Origin: an uncultured Saprospiraceae bacterium
GTDB taxonomy: Bacteria > Bacteroidota > Bacteroidia > Chitinophagales > Saprospiraceae
Direction: 5' to 3'
Length of the DNA stretch: 36,448 nt
Assembly: GCA_938015805.1 (NCBI GenBank)
Contig: CALLXF010000073.1
Coordinates: 1-36,448, forward strand
Part shown: piece after piece, positions 24,136-35,757 of the stretch
Numbering within the stretch: position 1 is the first letter of the stretch
Layout: every line of letters starts with the position of its first letter
Position numbers and translations under genes: made by a program
The notes under the pieces: generated by a model
Database searches by the model: none
What the model saw: the letters and a program-made list of their open reading frames with translations, nothing else
Told to the model about the DNA's origin: nothing

Positions 24136-24366
24136 ATGAGTGATTTGTCACTGTATGTAAAGGAGAGTTATAACGAATTAGTGCATAAAGTAACATGGCC
24201 TACTTGGTCAAGTTTACTTTCTAGTACTCGTTTGGTTTTAATAGGGTCTATAATTTTTGCTCTAGTTGTATTTGTTTACGACACAATTTTTAATACGCTT
24301 CTTGCTGGATCTAATGATGATCTAAATGAGGCGTGGTTTAATGGTATTTATAATTTGTTCGGATAA
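24136..24366 (+). CDS. secE: Preprotein translocase subunit SecE
   Basis: A 76-residue single-span SecE, the clamp subunit of the SecYEG channel. The amphipathic N-terminal helix (LYVKESYNELVHKVTWPTW) carries the conserved VTWPT motif, followed by one membrane segment at about 32-55 (LVLIGSIIFALVVFVYDTIF). The short length is normal outside the enterics. Its stop overlaps the nusG ATG by one base (TAATG), so the two are translationally coupled. Confidence 0.96.
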   Translation: MSDLSLYVKESYNELVHKVTWPTWSSLLSSTRLVLIGSIIFALVVFVYDTIFNTLLAGSNDDLNEAWFNGIYNLFG

Positions 24367-25166
24367 TGGAAGACGAACATTTAATACCTCAAGAAAACGA
24401 GTCTCAGCAAGATGAGAACTTCACTGATATCCAATCAGATGAGGTAGTAGATGGTGTAGTTGATACAGTAGAAGATGGTGTAGAGCTTGAGCAGGGTGAT
24501 GATAGCGTGGCAGAAGAGGCGGAGGTGGAGCCTATACTAACTGTAGCCGATGTTGTTTCCGAAGATTCTTCTGCAACTGGAGAAGATGCTGAAGAAGTGG
24601 TCGTTCCCGTGGTTAAGAAGAAATCCGACAAGAAGTGGTATTCTTTGAGAGTGATTAGTGGGAAAGAGAAAAAGATAAAAGAGAGAATAGAATTAGAATT
24701 ACAAAGAAATAAGTGGGAAAATTCTATAACGCAAGTTTTAGTTCCTACTGAGAAAGTATATAAAATTAGAGCTGGTAAAAAAGTAATCCTAGAAAGAAAC
24801 ATTTTACCAGGTTACATTTTAATAGAGGCTGTTCCTTCAAAATTTAGAGGAGAAATGGTTACGGCTATTGCCAATATTCCAAATGTGATTCACTTTCTAG
24901 GGCGGAATCATCCGATTCCGATGCACCAGTCGGAAGCTAACAGAATGTTGGGTAAAGTAGATGAGTCTCAAGATATGAGTGCTTCTATGATAGAACCATT
25001 TATTATTGGAGAAACAGTGAAAATAATAGACGGTCCATTTAAGGATTTCGTCGGTGACATAAAAGAGGTTAACGAAGAGAGAAAGAAAATGAAAGTGATC
25101 GTAAAGATCTTTGGACGAGGAACAGAAGTGGAACTAAATTTTATGCAAGTAGAAAAACAATCTTAG
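24366..25166 (+). CDS. nusG: Transcription antitermination factor NusG with acidic N-terminal extension
   Basis: A 266-residue NusG that binds RNA polymerase and links it to ribosomes or Rho. The NGN domain starts at about residue 88 (KKWYSLRVISGKEKKIKERIE), with PGYILIEA and IPNVIHFLG; a KOW domain ends the protein (GETVKIIDGPFKDFVGDI...). Unusually, an extra 80 or so residues precede it: residues 1-80 hold about 29 Asp/Glu and no Lys/Arg, which predicts a disordered acidic tail. No ATG lies between 24366 and the NGN domain, and this ATG overlaps the secE stop by one base, so the extension is probably translated. Ordinary NusG has about 180 residues. Confidence 0.96.
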   Translation: MEDEHLIPQENESQQDENFTDIQSDEVVDGVVDTVEDGVELEQGDDSVAEEAEVEPILTVADVVSEDSSATGEDAEEVVVPVVKKKSDKKWYSLRVISGKEKKIKERIELELQRNKWENSITQVLVPTEKVYKIRAGKKVILERNILPGYILIEAVPSKFRGEMVTAIANIPNVIHFLGRNHPIPMHQSEANRMLGKVDESQDMSASMIEPFIIGETVKIIDGPFKDFVGDIKEVNEERKKMKVIVKIFGRGTEVELNFMQVEKQS

Positions 25167-25187
25167 AATTAGAATAAAGCGCAAGCA

Positions 25188-25631
25188 ATGGCAAAAGAAA
25201 TAGGAGGTTTTATAAAATTACAAGTTAGAGGAGGAGCTGCAAATCCTGCTCCACCTGTTGGTCCTGCACTAGGTGCAAAAGGGGTTAACATTATGGAATT
25301 CTGTAAAAGATTTAATGCAAAAACGGAAGACTCTAGAGGTAAATTATTACCTGTAGTTATTACTGTTTTTAAAGATAAATCTTTTGAATTTGTAATTAAG
25401 ACGGCTCCTGCAGCATATCAGCTGATGGAAGCGGCAAAACTAAAAAAAGGTTCGCCTGAGTCTAATAGACAAAAAGTAGGAAGTGTAACATGGGATCAGA
25501 TCAAGGCTGTCGCAGAAGACAAAATGGAAGATCTTAATGCATTTAAAATAGAATCTGCTATGAAAATGGTAGCAGGTACTGCAAGATCTATGGGTCTTAC
25601 CGTGAGTGGTAAAGCACCTTGGGAGGCTTAA
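25188..25631 (+). CDS. rplK: 50S ribosomal protein L11
   Basis: A 147-residue L11, which binds 23S rRNA at the GTPase centre. Conserved parts: [21 protein letters not shown] at the N-terminus, [13 protein letters not shown], the [18 protein letters not shown] region and the RNA-binding C-terminal end with [12 protein letters not shown]. Normal length. It follows nusG by 21 nt and precedes rplA by 65 nt; that gap contains a stem with an asymmetric internal loop. Confidence 0.98.
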   Translation: MAKEIGGFIKLQVRGGAANPAPPVGPALGAKGVNIMEFCKRFNAKTEDSRGKLLPVVITVFKDKSFEFVIKTAPAAYQLMEAAKLKKGSPESNRQKVGSVTWDQIKAVAEDKMEDLNAFKIESAMKMVAGTARSMGLTVSGKAPWEA

Positions 25632-25649
25632 AAGATATAATTTTTTAAC

Positions 25650-25683
25650 GAGGGAGTTCGATATTGTCAGAACGATTGACCTC
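25650..25683 (+). promoter_or_regulatory. Candidate RNA autoregulatory element before rplA (L1 site?)
   Basis: GAGG (25650-25653) can pair with CCTC (25680-25683), and GTTC (25656-25659) with GAAC (25670-25673). The stems are separated by an asymmetric internal loop: GA on one side, GATTGA on the other. Two short helices flanking an asymmetric GA-rich loop recall the L1-binding fold on 23S rRNA and L1 operon mRNAs. It lies 14 nt before the rplA start. The fold is visible; the L1 role is inference. Confidence 0.35.
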
Positions 25684-25696
25684 AAAATCTATATAA

Positions 25697-26389
25697 ATGG
25701 CAAAAATTTCTAAGAAAAGAAAGGCTGCTCAAGAAAAAGTTGATTCAGAGAAACTATACAGTTTGGCGGATGCAATGGCTCTTATCAAAGATGTTAATTG
25801 TACAAAATTCGATTCTTCTGTTGATATTCACTGTAGACTAGGAGTAGATCCTCGTAAAGCCGATCAGGCTATAAGAGGTACTGTTGTGTTACCTAACGGG
25901 ACAGGGAAAACAAAAAGGGTATTAGTTCTATGTACGCCTGACAAAGAAGCAGAGGCTAAAGAAGCTGGAGCAGATCACTATGGTTTAGAAGAATACATCC
26001 AGAAAATCCAAAAAGGATGGACTGATATAGATGTTATCGTCGCTACACCTAATGTAATGGCTCAGGTAGGTAAGGTAGGTCGTATCTTAGGACCTAGAGG
26101 CCTTATGCCTAACCCTAAGACTGGTACTGTTACGCCTAATGTAGGAAATGCAGTAAGAGATGTAAAGGGTGGAAAGATCGAATTTAGAGTTGATAAGTTC
26201 GGGATAACACATAACTCTATTGGTAGGGTTTCCTTTACACCTGAGAAACTTGCAGAAAATGCAAAAGAACTTTTAATGACACTGATATCTATGAAGCCAT
26301 CAAGTGTTAAAGGATCTTATGTAAAATCTATTAGTGTGGCCTCTACAATGAGTCCAGGTATTAAAATAGATTCAAGTTCAATTTCTTAA
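25697..26389 (+). CDS. rplA: 50S ribosomal protein L1
   Basis: A 230-residue L1, which binds helices 76-78 of 23S rRNA at the E-site stalk and in many bacteria represses its own operon. Clear signatures include [35 protein letters not shown], then [18 protein letters not shown], and VEFRVDK-like [17 protein letters not shown]. Full length, with the basic N-terminus [13 protein letters not shown]. It sits 20 nt before rplJ, so no separate L10 leader is possible in that gap. Confidence 0.98.
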   Translation: MAKISKKRKAAQEKVDSEKLYSLADAMALIKDVNCTKFDSSVDIHCRLGVDPRKADQAIRGTVVLPNGTGKTKRVLVLCTPDKEAEAKEAGADHYGLEEYIQKIQKGWTDIDVIVATPNVMAQVGKVGRILGPRGLMPNPKTGTVTPNVGNAVRDVKGGKIEFRVDKFGITHNSIGRVSFTPEKLAENAKELLMTLISMKPSSVKGSYVKSISVASTMSPGIKIDSSSIS

Positions 26390-26409
26390 CTGTATAAATT
26401 CTAAAAATA

Positions 26410-26934
26410 ATGACAAGATCAGATAAAGCTACAGCTATAGAACAGTTAAAAGAGAAATTTGAAAATTCTCAGTTCTTCTACATTGCGGATTCTTCTGCTT
26501 TAACTGTAGAGGCTGTAAATAAATTAAGAGCTCTATGTTATGAAAAGGACGTAGAGATGAAGGTGGTTAAAAACACCCTAGCAATAAAAGCATTAGAGCA
26601 GTTAGAGGGAGACGGTTATTCTGAGCTTCATGCTCAGCTTAAAGGTCCATCTACCATAATGTTTGCAGAAACAGCTAACGCTCCAGCTAAACTTATAAAA
26701 GAGTTTAGAAAGAGTCACGATAAACCTGTATTAAAAGGAGCATATATTGACAGTGATATTTACACTGGAGATGATGCCGTGGATATGTTAGCTGCCTTGA
26801 AATCGAAAGAAGAGTTAATAGGTGATATTATTCTTCTATTACAGTCACCTATTAAGAATGTTGTGGGTAGTCTGCAGAGCGGTGGTTCGACGATTTCAGG
26901 ATTGTTAAAAGCTCTAGAAAATAGAGCAAATTAA
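26410..26934 (+). CDS. rplJ: 50S ribosomal protein L10
   Basis: A 174-residue L10, the base of the L7/L12 stalk. The N-terminal globular domain has FENSQFFYIADSSALTVEAVNKLR, then VVKNTLAIKALE and the HAQLKGPSTIMFAE region. The C-terminal helix (SPIKNVVGSLQSGGSTISGLLKALENRAN) would bind L7/L12 dimers. Normal length. The stop codon lies inside a 10-bp stem in the gap before rplL. Confidence 0.97.
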   Translation: MTRSDKATAIEQLKEKFENSQFFYIADSSALTVEAVNKLRALCYEKDVEMKVVKNTLAIKALEQLEGDGYSELHAQLKGPSTIMFAETANAPAKLIKEFRKSHDKPVLKGAYIDSDIYTGDDAVDMLAALKSKEELIGDIILLLQSPIKNVVGSLQSGGSTISGLLKALENRAN

Positions 26935-26987
26935 TAATACTCAAAAGAAGAGTATTATTCCGAGTAGGCTTCCAAGCGTTAACGCTA
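26933..26987 (+). promoter_or_regulatory. RNA hairpins in the rplJ-rplL gap
   Basis: AATAATACTC (26933-26942) pairs perfectly with GAGTATTATT (26950-26959) around a 7-nt loop; the stem takes in the last base of the rplJ stop codon. A second weaker fold follows, with GAGTAG and CTACTC flanking a GCGTTAACGC palindrome. There is no T tract, so this is more likely a processing or stability element than a terminator. Confidence 0.5.
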
Positions 26988-27033
26988 CTCAATAAATATT
27001 TTTATTGATTAATTTTTTCAAAACCCATTAAAA

Positions 27034-27408
27034 ATGGCAGATTTAAAAGCATTAGCGGATTCTTTAGTAAACCTAACAGTCAAAGATGTTAGCGAGTTGG
27101 CAGATATTCTTAAGGAAGAATATGGTATTGAGCCAGCAGCAGCAGCTGTAGCAGTAGCAGCAGGCCCAGGTGGCGGCGGCGATGCAGCAGAAGAGAAATC
27201 TAGTTTTGACGTTATGTTAAATTCTGCAGGTGCAGCTAAACTAGCTGTAGTGAAAGAAGTAAAGAATTTGTTAGGTGTAGGTCTTAAAGAAGCAAAAGAT
27301 CTTGTTGATGGTGCTCCAGGAGTAATTAAAGAAGGAGTTCCTAAAGACGAGGCTGAGTCAATTAAGGCAGCACTAGAAGGTGCAGGAGCTGAAGTAGAAT
27401 TGAAATAA
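27034..27408 (+). CDS. rplL: 50S ribosomal protein L7/L12
   Basis: A 124-residue L7/L12, the multicopy stalk protein that recruits translation factors. The N-terminal dimer helices ([31 protein letters not shown]) are followed by an Ala/Gly hinge ([15 protein letters not shown]) and the C-terminal factor-binding domain ([34 protein letters not shown]). Standard size. It is followed by an attenuator-like hairpin before rpoB. Confidence 0.98.
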   Translation: MADLKALADSLVNLTVKDVSELADILKEEYGIEPAAAAVAVAAGPGGGGDAAEEKSSFDVMLNSAGAAKLAVVKEVKNLLGVGLKEAKDLVDGAPGVIKEGVPKDEAESIKAALEGAGAEVELK

Positions 27409-27451
27409 AAACTTATTTCTGATTCTAATCAGTGAATGACCCAAACGGAGA

Positions 27452-27513
27452 ACAAAATATAATGCACTTAGGATAGCTTGTAGCGAGCTAAACCTAAGTG
27501 TATTTTGTTTTTT
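27452..27513 (+). terminator. Attenuator-like terminator between rplL and rpoB
   Basis: A long stem: ACAAAATA (27452-27459) pairs with TATTTTGT (27501-27508), CACTTAGG (27465-27472) with CCTAAGTG (27493-27500), and an inner AGCT with AGCT. A 5-nt bulge lies on the 5' side. The stem runs into six T residues. It lies within the operon, so it should be partial, lowering rpoBC relative to ribosomal proteins, as the rplL-rpoB attenuator does in E. coli. Confidence 0.8.
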
Positions 27514-27578
27514 GAAATTTTGAATAAAGGAGAATAATAAAGGTATTCTTTTATTGATCATACATAAAAAGACTGTAA

Positions 27579-30500
27579 ATGGCCGCTAAAAAAGCTGTTG
27601 CGAATGCTCCACAAAGAATTAATTTCGGTAAAATCCAATTGGCGGAAGCCTATCCCGATCTTCTCGAAATCCAATTAAAATCTTTTCAAGAGTTTTTCCA
27701 GTTAGAAACAACTCCAGAAAACAGAATTACAGAAGGTTTATTTCGTGTTTTTCAGGAGAATTTCCCTATCACCGATGCTAGGAACATATTTGTTTTAGAG
27801 TTCTTAGACTATTTTGTGGATCCACCTAGATACAGTATCGAAGAGTGTGCACAAAGAGGGTTAACTTACAGTGTACCTCTTAAAGCTAAATTAAGACTTT
27901 CGTGTAATGACGAAGAACACGTGGATTTTGAGACTATTGTACAGGATGTATTCCTAGGGAATATTCCATACATGACTCCTAAAGGTACCTTCATGATCAA
28001 TGGTGCACAAAGAGTTGTGGTGTCTCAGTTACATAGATCTCCAGGTGTGTTTTTCTCTCAGAGTTTTCACCCTAACGGTTCTAAAATTTATTCCGCAAGA
28101 GTAATTCCTTTTAAAGGAGCCTGGATGGAGTTTGCTACAGATATAAATACAGTAATGTATGCTTATATCGATAGAAAGAAAAAGTTTCCTGTTACGACTT
28201 TATTAAGAGCAATCGGTTTTGACTCGGATAAAGAAATATTAGAAATATTTAATCTTGCAGAAGAGATTAAAGCAGATAAAAAAGTACTTAAAAAAGCTGT
28301 GGGTAGAAAACTAGCGGCTCGAGTACTAAAGAAATGGAATGAGGATTTTGTGGATGAGGACACAGGAGAGGTTATCACTATAGAAAGAAACGAAATCGTT
28401 TTAGAAAGAGATATCGTTTTAGAAGAAGATCATATAGAACAAATTATAGAAGCTGGTGCAGATACGATTATCCTCCAGAAAGAAGGTGTAGAGGATGATT
28501 TCTCTATCATATATAATACATTGCAAAAGGATCCATCTAGTTCGGAACTAGAAGCCGTAACACATATTTACCGTCAGCTTAGAGGAACAGATCCGCCAGA
28601 TGAGGACACTGCAAGAGGGATTATCGATAAGTTATTTTTCTCTGATAAGAGATATAATTTAGGAGAAGTAGGTAGATATAAAATCAATAAAAAATTAAAG
28701 AACGATGTAAGTTTAGAGACTTTAGTTTTAACTAAAGATGACATCATCGAGATCGTTAGATATTTAGTTCAGCTGATTAATTCCAAGGCAGAACTGGACG
28801 ACATCGATCACTTAAGTAATAGGAGAATACGTACAGTGGGAGAGCAGTTATATGCTCAGTTTGGGGTTGGTTTAGCTAGAATGGCTAGAACAATCCGAGA
28901 GAGAATGAACGTAAGAGATAATGAGGTATTTACACCTATAGATTTAATTAATGCAAGGACTTTGTCTTCTGTAATTAATTCTTTCTTTGGAACATCTCAG
29001 TTATCTCAGTTTATGGATCAGACTAACCCTCTGTCTGAGATTACTCATAAGAGAAGAATCTCAGCTTTAGGACCTGGTGGTCTTTCTAGGGAGAGAGCTG
29101 GTTTTGAGGTTAGAGATGTTCACTACTCTCACTATGGTAGACTTTGTACGATTGAGACGCCGGAGGGACCTAATATTGGACTAATATCGACGCTCTGTGT
29201 ACATGCCAAAGTAAACAAAATGGGTTTCTTAGAAACTCCATATAGAAAAGTAAATAAAGGAAAAGTAGAAGTAAATAAAGCAGAATACTTATCTGCTGAA
29301 ATGGAGGATTACAAAAAAATCGCCCAGGCAAATGCACCGATCAATGAGAAAGGAGCATTCCTCGCAGATAGAGTAAAGTGTAGAGAGCATGGAGATTTTC
29401 CAGTACTCGCTCCAGAAGATATAGAATACATGGATGTTGCTCCTAACCAGATTGTAGGAGTTTCAGCATCACTTATTCCGTTCTTAGAAAATGATGATGC
29501 AAACAGAGCCTTGATGGGATCTAACATGCAACGTCAGGCAGTTCCTTTATTAAATCCTAAGTCTCCTATTGTCGGAACAGGAATAGAAAAAAAGGTTGCA
29601 GAGGATTCTAGAATGATGATTAATGCAGAAGGGCCGGGAGTTGTAGAATACGTAGATGCATTAGAGATTATCATTTTATATGATAGAACAGAAGAAGAGC
29701 AATTAGTATCTTTTGAGGATAATTCTAAATCATATAAGCTTACAAAATTTGTAAGAACAAATCAGGGTTCTTGTATTAATCTAAAGCCACTAGTAAAAGT
29801 AGGTGATAGAGTAAGAAAAGGAACTTTACTTTGTGATGGTTATGCTACAGAAAAAGGAGAATTGGCATTAGGTCAAAACCTAAAAGTAGCCTTTATGCCT
29901 TGGAAGGGATATAACTTTGAGGATGCGATCGTATTATCGGAGAGAGTAGTAAGAGAAGATGTATTTACTTCTTTACACATCCAGTCATTTGAGATGGATG
30001 TAAGAGATACTAAGTTAGGAGAAGAAGAATTAACAAATGATATTCCTAATGTAAGTGAAGATGCGACCAAAAATTTAGATGAAAATGGAATCATCAGAAA
30101 AGGAGCATGGGTATCAGAAAGCGATATTCTAATCGGTAAGATAACGCCTAAAGGTCAGTCAGATCCGACACCTGAAGAAAAATTATTACGTGCAATATTT
30201 GGAGATAAAGCAGGAGATGTAAAAGATGCATCATTAAAAGCTCCTCCATCTACCAAAGGTGTAATTATAGATAAACAATTATTCGCTCGAGCGAAAAAAG
30301 ATAAGTTCCAGAAAGTACAAGAAAAGGAATTACTATCTAAGCTAGACGATAAGCATGCGATTACACTTAACGAGCTTAACACTGTATTGATAGATAAGCT
30401 ACTCATACTTTTAAAAGACGAAGTATCAGAAGGAGTAAAATCTATTTACAACGAAGAGATCGTTCCTAAGGGTAAAAAGTTCAACAGTAAAATTCTAAAG

Positions 30501-31394
30501 AAAGTAGATTTCTCTCAAGTAGACTTTTCTGGATGGACTAAAAATGCAGATTCGAATACACTAATCGCAAGACTACTCCATAACTATTCTATAAAAGTAA
30601 ATGAGGAAGTCGGGAGATATAAAAGAGAAAAATTTAATATCAGTATAGGTGATGAGTTACCTGCAGGAGTTTTAAAATTAGCTAAAGTATATCTAGCTAA
30701 AAAACGTAAACTAAAAGTAGGTGATAAGCTTGCAGGACGTCACGGAAATAAAGGAATCGTTTCTAGAATTGTAAAACTAGAAGACATGCCTTTCTTAGAA
30801 GATGGAACTGCAGTAGATATTATACTTAATCCACTAGGGGTACCTTCAAGGATGAATCTAGGTCAAATATTTGAGACTGTTTTAGGATGGGCTGGAGTAA
30901 AGTTAGGGATGAAGTTTGCTACTCCGATTTTTGATGGAGCGAGTTTAGATGAGATAGAAGATTATATTAAGCAGGCAGAATTGCCTTCTCTAGGACAGAC
31001 TTATTTGTATGATGGTGAGACAGGAGATCGTTTCCACCAACAAGCAACCGTAGGTGTGATTTACATGCTTAAGTTATCTCACATGATAGACGATAAAATG
31101 CATGCGAGATCTATCGGACCGTACTCATTGATTACACAACAACCATTAGGTGGTAAAGCCCAGTTTGGGGGTCAGCGTTTTGGTGAGATGGAGGTTTGGG
31201 CATTAGAAGCTTATGGAGCATCTAATATCCTTAGAGAGCTACTGACATTAAAATCAGATGATATACAGGGTAGAGCAAAAACTTACGAGGCAATCGTAAA
31301 AGGTGATAACTTACCTGAGCCGAGTATACCAGAATCATTTAATGTACTGGTACATGAGTTGAGAGGATTAGCTCTAGATGTAAAATTTGATTAA
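27579..31394 (+). CDS. rpoB: RNA polymerase subunit beta
   Basis: A 1271-residue beta subunit, full length for Bacteroidota. The N-terminal lobe starts at [28 protein letters not shown]. The rifampicin pocket is intact: D480, H490 and S495 correspond to E. coli D516, H526 and S531, all in the drug-sensitive form. [17 protein letters not shown] holds the conserved catalytic-centre lysines, and the C-terminal [24 protein letters not shown] is the anchor for beta prime. A segment around 210-330 rich in Lys, Asp and Glu forms the usual Bacteroidota beta insertion. The rpoC ATG follows after 41 nt, so they are co-transcribed. Confidence 0.99.
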   Translation: MAAKKAVANAPQRINFGKIQLAEAYPDLLEIQLKSFQEFFQLETTPENRITEGLFRVFQENFPITDARNIFVLEFLDYFVDPPRYSIEECAQRGLTYSVPLKAKLRLSCNDEEHVDFETIVQDVFLGNIPYMTPKGTFMINGAQRVVVSQLHRSPGVFFSQSFHPNGSKIYSARVIPFKGAWMEFATDINTVMYAYIDRKKKFPVTTLLRAIGFDSDKEILEIFNLAEEIKADKKVLKKAVGRKLAARVLKKWNEDFVDEDTGEVITIERNEIVLERDIVLEEDHIEQIIEAGADTIILQKEGVEDDFSIIYNTLQKDPSSSELEAVTHIYRQLRGTDPPDEDTARGIIDKLFFSDKRYNLGEVGRYKINKKLKNDVSLETLVLTKDDIIEIVRYLVQLINSKAELDDIDHLSNRRIRTVGEQLYAQFGVGLARMARTIRERMNVRDNEVFTPIDLINARTLSSVINSFFGTSQLSQFMDQTNPLSEITHKRRISALGPGGLSRERAGFEVRDVHYSHYGRLCTIETPEGPNIGLISTLCVHAKVNKMGFLETPYRKVNKGKVEVNKAEYLSAEMEDYKKIAQANAPINEKGAFLADRVKCREHGDFPVLAPEDIEYMDVAPNQIVGVSASLIPFLENDDANRALMGSNMQRQAVPLLNPKSPIVGTGIEKKVAEDSRMMINAEGPGVVEYVDALEIIILYDRTEEEQLVSFEDNSKSYKLTKFVRTNQGSCINLKPLVKVGDRVRKGTLLCDGYATEKGELALGQNLKVAFMPWKGYNFEDAIVLSERVVREDVFTSLHIQSFEMDVRDTKLGEEELTNDIPNVSEDATKNLDENGIIRKGAWVSESDILIGKITPKGQSDPTPEEKLLRAIFGDKAGDVKDASLKAPPSTKGVIIDKQLFARAKKDKFQKVQEKELLSKLDDKHAITLNELNTVLIDKLLILLKDEVSEGVKSIYNEEIVPKGKKFNSKILKKVDFSQVDFSGWTKNADSNTLIARLLHNYSIKVNEEVGRYKREKFNISIGDELPAGVLKLAKVYLAKKRKLKVGDKLAGRHGNKGIVSRIVKLEDMPFLEDGTAVDIILNPLGVPSRMNLGQIFETVLGWAGVKLGMKFATPIFDGASLDEIEDYIKQAELPSLGQTYLYDGETGDRFHQQATVGVIYMLKLSHMIDDKMHARSIGPYSLITQQPLGGKAQFGGQRFGEMEVWALEAYGASNILRELLTLKSDDIQGRAKTYEAIVKGDNLPEPSIPESFNVLVHELRGLALDVKFD

Positions 31395-31435
31395 TAAATT
31401 AAATTCATTTTCTTCATATATAATATATATATAAT

Positions 31436-34400
31436 ATGCCTTTTAAAAAGAAAATAGATATTAGAAAAAATGCTGATTTTGGTTCGATCACGATCAGTCT
31501 TTGTTCCCCAGATGATATTCTGGAAAGATCTTATGGTGAGGTTTTAAAACCGGAAACCATCAATTATAGATCTTATAAACCAGAGAGAGACGGATTATTC
31601 TGTGAGAGAATATTTGGACCCGTAAAGGATTTTGAATGTTACTGTGGGAAATATAAAAGAATCAGATACAAGGGGATTGTATGTGATAGATGTGGTGTAG
31701 AGGTGACGGAGAAGAAAGTGAGAAGGGAGCGTATGGGACACATAAAATTAGTGGTTCCTGTAGTACATATTTGGTTCTTTAAATCATTACCTAATAAGAT
31801 TGGTTACTTACTTGGACTTTCGTCCAAAAAATTAGAAACCATTATTTATTACGAAAGGTATGTAGTTATCCAGCCTGGTGCTCTTGGAGAGGAGTATGCA
31901 GTAAAGGATTTACTTACAGAGGAAGAATACTTCGAAGCACTAGATAAACTAGATGAAAATAATCAGTTATTAGATGATACTGATCCTAATAAGTTTATTG
32001 CTTTGATGGGAGCAGATGGAGTAAAAGGATTATTAGAAAGATTACAGTTAGATACATTGTCTTTTGACCTAAGACATCAAGCAGCTAATGAAACTTCTCA
32101 ACAGAGAAAATCAGAGGCTCTTAAGAGACTTAGAGTAGTGGAGGCATTTAGAGATGGACATACACGTCAGGCAAACAATCCAGAGTGGTCGATTATCCAG
32201 TATTTACCAGTAATACCACCAGAACTAAGACCTTTAGTTCCCCTTGATGGTGGACGATTTGCATCTTCTGATTTAAATGATTTATACAGAAGGGTAATTA
32301 TCCGAAACAATAGACTTAAGCGTCTTTTGGAAATTAAAGCTCCAGAGGTAATCTTAAGAAACGAAAAAAGAATGTTACAAGAGGCTGTAGATTCTCTTTT
32401 TGATAACTCTAGAAAATCTAACGCTGTAAAAGCAGAAGGTGGTCGTTCTCTTAAATCTTTAAGTGATATCCTCAAAGGTAAGCAAGGACGATTTAGACAA
32501 AACCTTTTAGGAAAAAGGGTAGATTATTCTGGTAGATCTGTAATCGTTGTAGGACCTACACTTAAATTACATGAGTGTGGATTACCTAAGGGAATGGCAG
32601 CAGAGTTATTCAAGCCTTTTGTTATTAGAAAACTAATAGAAAGAGGAATCGTAAAGACTGTAAAATCTGCAAAAAAATTAGTGGATCGTAAAGAGCCAGT
32701 AATTTGGGAGATTTTAGAAAATATATTAAAAGGGCATCCGATCATGTTGAACAGGGCCCCTACGCTTCACCGTTTATCTATTCAGGCTTTCCAGCCAAAA
32801 CTAATAGAAGGTAAAGCGATACAATTACACCCACTTGTTTGTGGAGCATTTAATGCCGATTTTGATGGGGATCAGATGGCAGTCCACGTACCGCTTAGTC
32901 ACGGTGCGATATTAGAAGCGCAACTATTGATGCTTGCTTCTCATAATATGCTTAACCCTCAAAACGGAACTCCGATTACCTTACCTTCTCAAGATATGGT
33001 ACTAGGTCTATATTATCTGACAAAAGCCCTAGTTACAGATGGTAAAGTAAAAGGAAAAGGAATGACATTCTATTCTGCAGAGGAGGCAGAGATCGCTTAC
33101 AACGAAGGTAGAGTAGAGTTGCATGCTCAAGTAAAAGTAAAGGCAAGAGTAGAAAACGAAGAAGGAGAAATGGTTCTAGGTATCGTAGAAACTACGATGG
33201 GAAGGATCATCTTTAATAAGGCAGTACCAGAAACTGTTCCTTACATAAATGACTTATTAACCAAAAAGAATCTAAAGCGAATTATCTCAGATATTATTAC
33301 AAGAACGGATTTTCCTACTTGTGCTACTTTCTTAGATAAAGTAAAAGATCTTGGGTTTTACTGGTCGTTCAAAGGTGGATTATCTTTCAACCTGGGAGAT
33401 CTTATCGATCCTACTATAAAAGAACAAACTTTATTAGAAGCACAGACTGAGGTAGATGAAGTGTGGGAGAATTATAACATGGGTCTGATCACATCTAACG
33501 AAAGATATAATCAGGTAATCGATAAATGGACTTATGCCGATAATAAGATTACAGAGACCCTAATGCAAGAACTTGCAGAGCATAAGGATGGATTTAATTC
33601 TGTGTATATGATGCTAGATTCTGGGGCAAGGGGTTCTAAGCAACAGATTAAGCAGTTATGTGGATTGAGGGGACTGATGGCAAAACCTAGAAAATCTGGT
33701 GATACTGGTGGGGCGATTATCGAAAATCCGATCCTTTCTAATTTTGTCCAAGGACTATCTGTACTAGAGTACTTTATATCTACTCACGGTGCGAGAAAAG
33801 GTCTAGCCGATACGGCACTAAAAACAGCAGATGCGGGTTACTTAACGAGAAGATTAGTAGATGTATCTCAGGATGTAATTATTAGAACTGCTGACTGCGG
33901 TACCTTGAGAGGTATCGACACTGAGGCACTTAAAGAAAATGATAAAATTGTTCAGAGCTTAGCCGAAAGAATAGAAGGAAGATATTCTCTATATGATGTA
34001 TTACACCCTGTAACGGATGAGGTACTAGTAGAAGGTGCAGAATACATTTCTCATGATATTGCAAAGAAAATTGATGAGGCAGGAGTAGAAAGTGTACTGA
34101 TCAGATCAGTATTAACTTGTGAAACAGCTAAAGGGGTATGTAACAAATGCTACGGTAAGAACATGGCCACAGGCCGTATCGCGGAGCCAGGTGATGTAGT
34201 AGGAATTATTGCTGCACAGAGTATCGGTGAGCCTGGAACACAACTTACACTGAGAACCTTCCACGTGGGTGGTGTGGCATCAGTTAGTAAAACAGAGTCT
34301 GAGCTTAGATCTAAATTTGATGGAATACTGGAATTTGATAATATCAAAACTGTAACTAATAAGGAAGCAAAAGATTCTTCTGTAGTAGTATTATCTCGAT

Positions 34401-35734
34401 CTGGTGAGATTAGAGTAGTAGACAAAGAATCAGGTAAAGTATTTACCACTTTCCATATTCCTTACGGAGCGACTTTAGCGGTTAAAAATAAAGCCAAAGT
34501 AAGTAAAGGCGACCTGATATGTCAATGGGATCCATTTAACTCTGAGATTATTTCTGAGTTTTCTGGAGTGATACAGTATGAGGATATTGAGGAAGGACTA
34601 ACGTTTAGAATAGAGAGAGATGACCAGACTGGTTTTGCAGAGAAGGTTATCGTAGAAGCTAAGAAGAAAAAGAAAATTCCTACGATGAAGATTATCTCTT
34701 CAGCAGGAAAAGAATTGAAAACGTATAACCTGCCAGTGGGAGCCTACATATCTAAGGATGATGGAGATTCTGTAAAAGCAGGAGATCGTATCGCAAAGAT
34801 TCCTAGAAAATTAGGACAGATTCAGGATATTACCGGGGGTCTACCTAGGGTAACAGAATTATTTGAAGCTAGAAACCCTTCTAACCCAGCCGTAGTTTCT
34901 GAGATCGATGGTATCGTTTCTTTTGGAAGTATAAAAAGAGGTAATAGAGAAGTATTTGTGGAAGATGAGAAGACCGGACAAAAGCGTAAATACTTAATCA
35001 ACTTATCAAAACATATTCTTGTTCAAGAAGGGGATTTTGTAAGGGCTGGATCACAGTTGTCAGACGGTAAAGTTTCTCCAGCTGACATACTAAATATTAA
35101 AGGAACATTTGCAGTACAACAGTATATCGTAAATGGTATTCAGGAAGTATATAGATCTCAGGGTATTACGATTAACGATAAACATATCGAAACGATCGTA
35201 AGACAGATGATGAGAAGACTAGAAATAGAAGATGCAGGGGATACATCATTCCTAGAAAATGAGGCAGTAGAGAAGCACGATTTCCTTAAGGAAAATGACT
35301 GGATTTATGATAAGAAAGTCATTACTGATCCAGGAGAATCTAAAAACTTGAAGGCGGGACAGATCGTTACAATCAGACAGCTAAGAGAAGAAAATTCTTT
35401 ACTAAAGCGTAATGATAAGAAAGTTTGTGATAGTAGAGATGCCGTTCCAGCAACAGCAAGACCTCTTTTACAAGGAATTACCAGAGCTTCTCTGGGAGTT
35501 AAGAGTTGGATATCGGCCGCATCATTCCAGGAGACAACTAAAGTATTGAGTACAGCTGCGATAACGGCTAAGCGAGATAACTTAAATGGTCTTAAGGAGA
35601 ATGTAATCGTAGGTAAGAAGATTCCTGCAGGAACTGGTTTAAGGAGATTTGATGATCTTTTAGTAACACCGGTAAAAGCAGTAGTTGAAGCTCCCGAAGA
35701 GGATCTAGAAGTAGAAATGGAAGATGCTGAATAA
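31436..35734 (+). CDS. rpoC: RNA polymerase subunit beta prime
   Basis: A 1432-residue catalytic subunit. The N-terminal zinc site is [23 protein letters not shown]. The Mg-binding motif [12 protein letters not shown] gives D475, D477 and D479. The rudder/bridge region includes [22 protein letters not shown]; the second zinc site uses DCGTLRG and [33 protein letters not shown]-like sequence ([21 protein letters not shown], trigger-loop end) is present. The C-terminus ends in an acidic tail ([14 protein letters not shown]). It is the last gene of the cluster, closed by a strong terminator. Confidence 0.99.
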   Translation: MPFKKKIDIRKNADFGSITISLCSPDDILERSYGEVLKPETINYRSYKPERDGLFCERIFGPVKDFECYCGKYKRIRYKGIVCDRCGVEVTEKKVRRERMGHIKLVVPVVHIWFFKSLPNKIGYLLGLSSKKLETIIYYERYVVIQPGALGEEYAVKDLLTEEEYFEALDKLDENNQLLDDTDPNKFIALMGADGVKGLLERLQLDTLSFDLRHQAANETSQQRKSEALKRLRVVEAFRDGHTRQANNPEWSIIQYLPVIPPELRPLVPLDGGRFASSDLNDLYRRVIIRNNRLKRLLEIKAPEVILRNEKRMLQEAVDSLFDNSRKSNAVKAEGGRSLKSLSDILKGKQGRFRQNLLGKRVDYSGRSVIVVGPTLKLHECGLPKGMAAELFKPFVIRKLIERGIVKTVKSAKKLVDRKEPVIWEILENILKGHPIMLNRAPTLHRLSIQAFQPKLIEGKAIQLHPLVCGAFNADFDGDQMAVHVPLSHGAILEAQLLMLASHNMLNPQNGTPITLPSQDMVLGLYYLTKALVTDGKVKGKGMTFYSAEEAEIAYNEGRVELHAQVKVKARVENEEGEMVLGIVETTMGRIIFNKAVPETVPYINDLLTKKNLKRIISDIITRTDFPTCATFLDKVKDLGFYWSFKGGLSFNLGDLIDPTIKEQTLLEAQTEVDEVWENYNMGLITSNERYNQVIDKWTYADNKITETLMQELAEHKDGFNSVYMMLDSGARGSKQQIKQLCGLRGLMAKPRKSGDTGGAIIENPILSNFVQGLSVLEYFISTHGARKGLADTALKTADAGYLTRRLVDVSQDVIIRTADCGTLRGIDTEALKENDKIVQSLAERIEGRYSLYDVLHPVTDEVLVEGAEYISHDIAKKIDEAGVESVLIRSVLTCETAKGVCNKCYGKNMATGRIAEPGDVVGIIAAQSIGEPGTQLTLRTFHVGGVASVSKTESELRSKFDGILEFDNIKTVTNKEAKDSSVVVLSRSGEIRVVDKESGKVFTTFHIPYGATLAVKNKAKVSKGDLICQWDPFNSEIISEFSGVIQYEDIEEGLTFRIERDDQTGFAEKVIVEAKKKKKIPTMKIISSAGKELKTYNLPVGAYISKDDGDSVKAGDRIAKIPRKLGQIQDITGGLPRVTELFEARNPSNPAVVSEIDGIVSFGSIKRGNREVFVEDEKTGQKRKYLINLSKHILVQEGDFVRAGSQLSDGKVSPADILNIKGTFAVQQYIVNGIQEVYRSQGITINDKHIETIVRQMMRRLEIEDAGDTSFLENEAVEKHDFLKENDWIYDKKVITDPGESKNLKAGQIVTIRQLREENSLLKRNDKKVCDSRDAVPATARPLLQGITRASLGVKSWISAASFQETTKVLSTAAITAKRDNLNGLKENVIVGKKIPAGTGLRRFDDLLVTPVKAVVEAPEEDLEVEMEDAE

Positions 35735-35757
35735 TCTTTAGCAACTTTACAAATATA

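Noticed and set aside
24404-24802. 132-residue minus-strand Ser/Thr-rich ORF
   Set aside because: Antisense of the acidic nusG extension; the Ser/Thr bias is simply the complement of Glu/Asp/Val codons.
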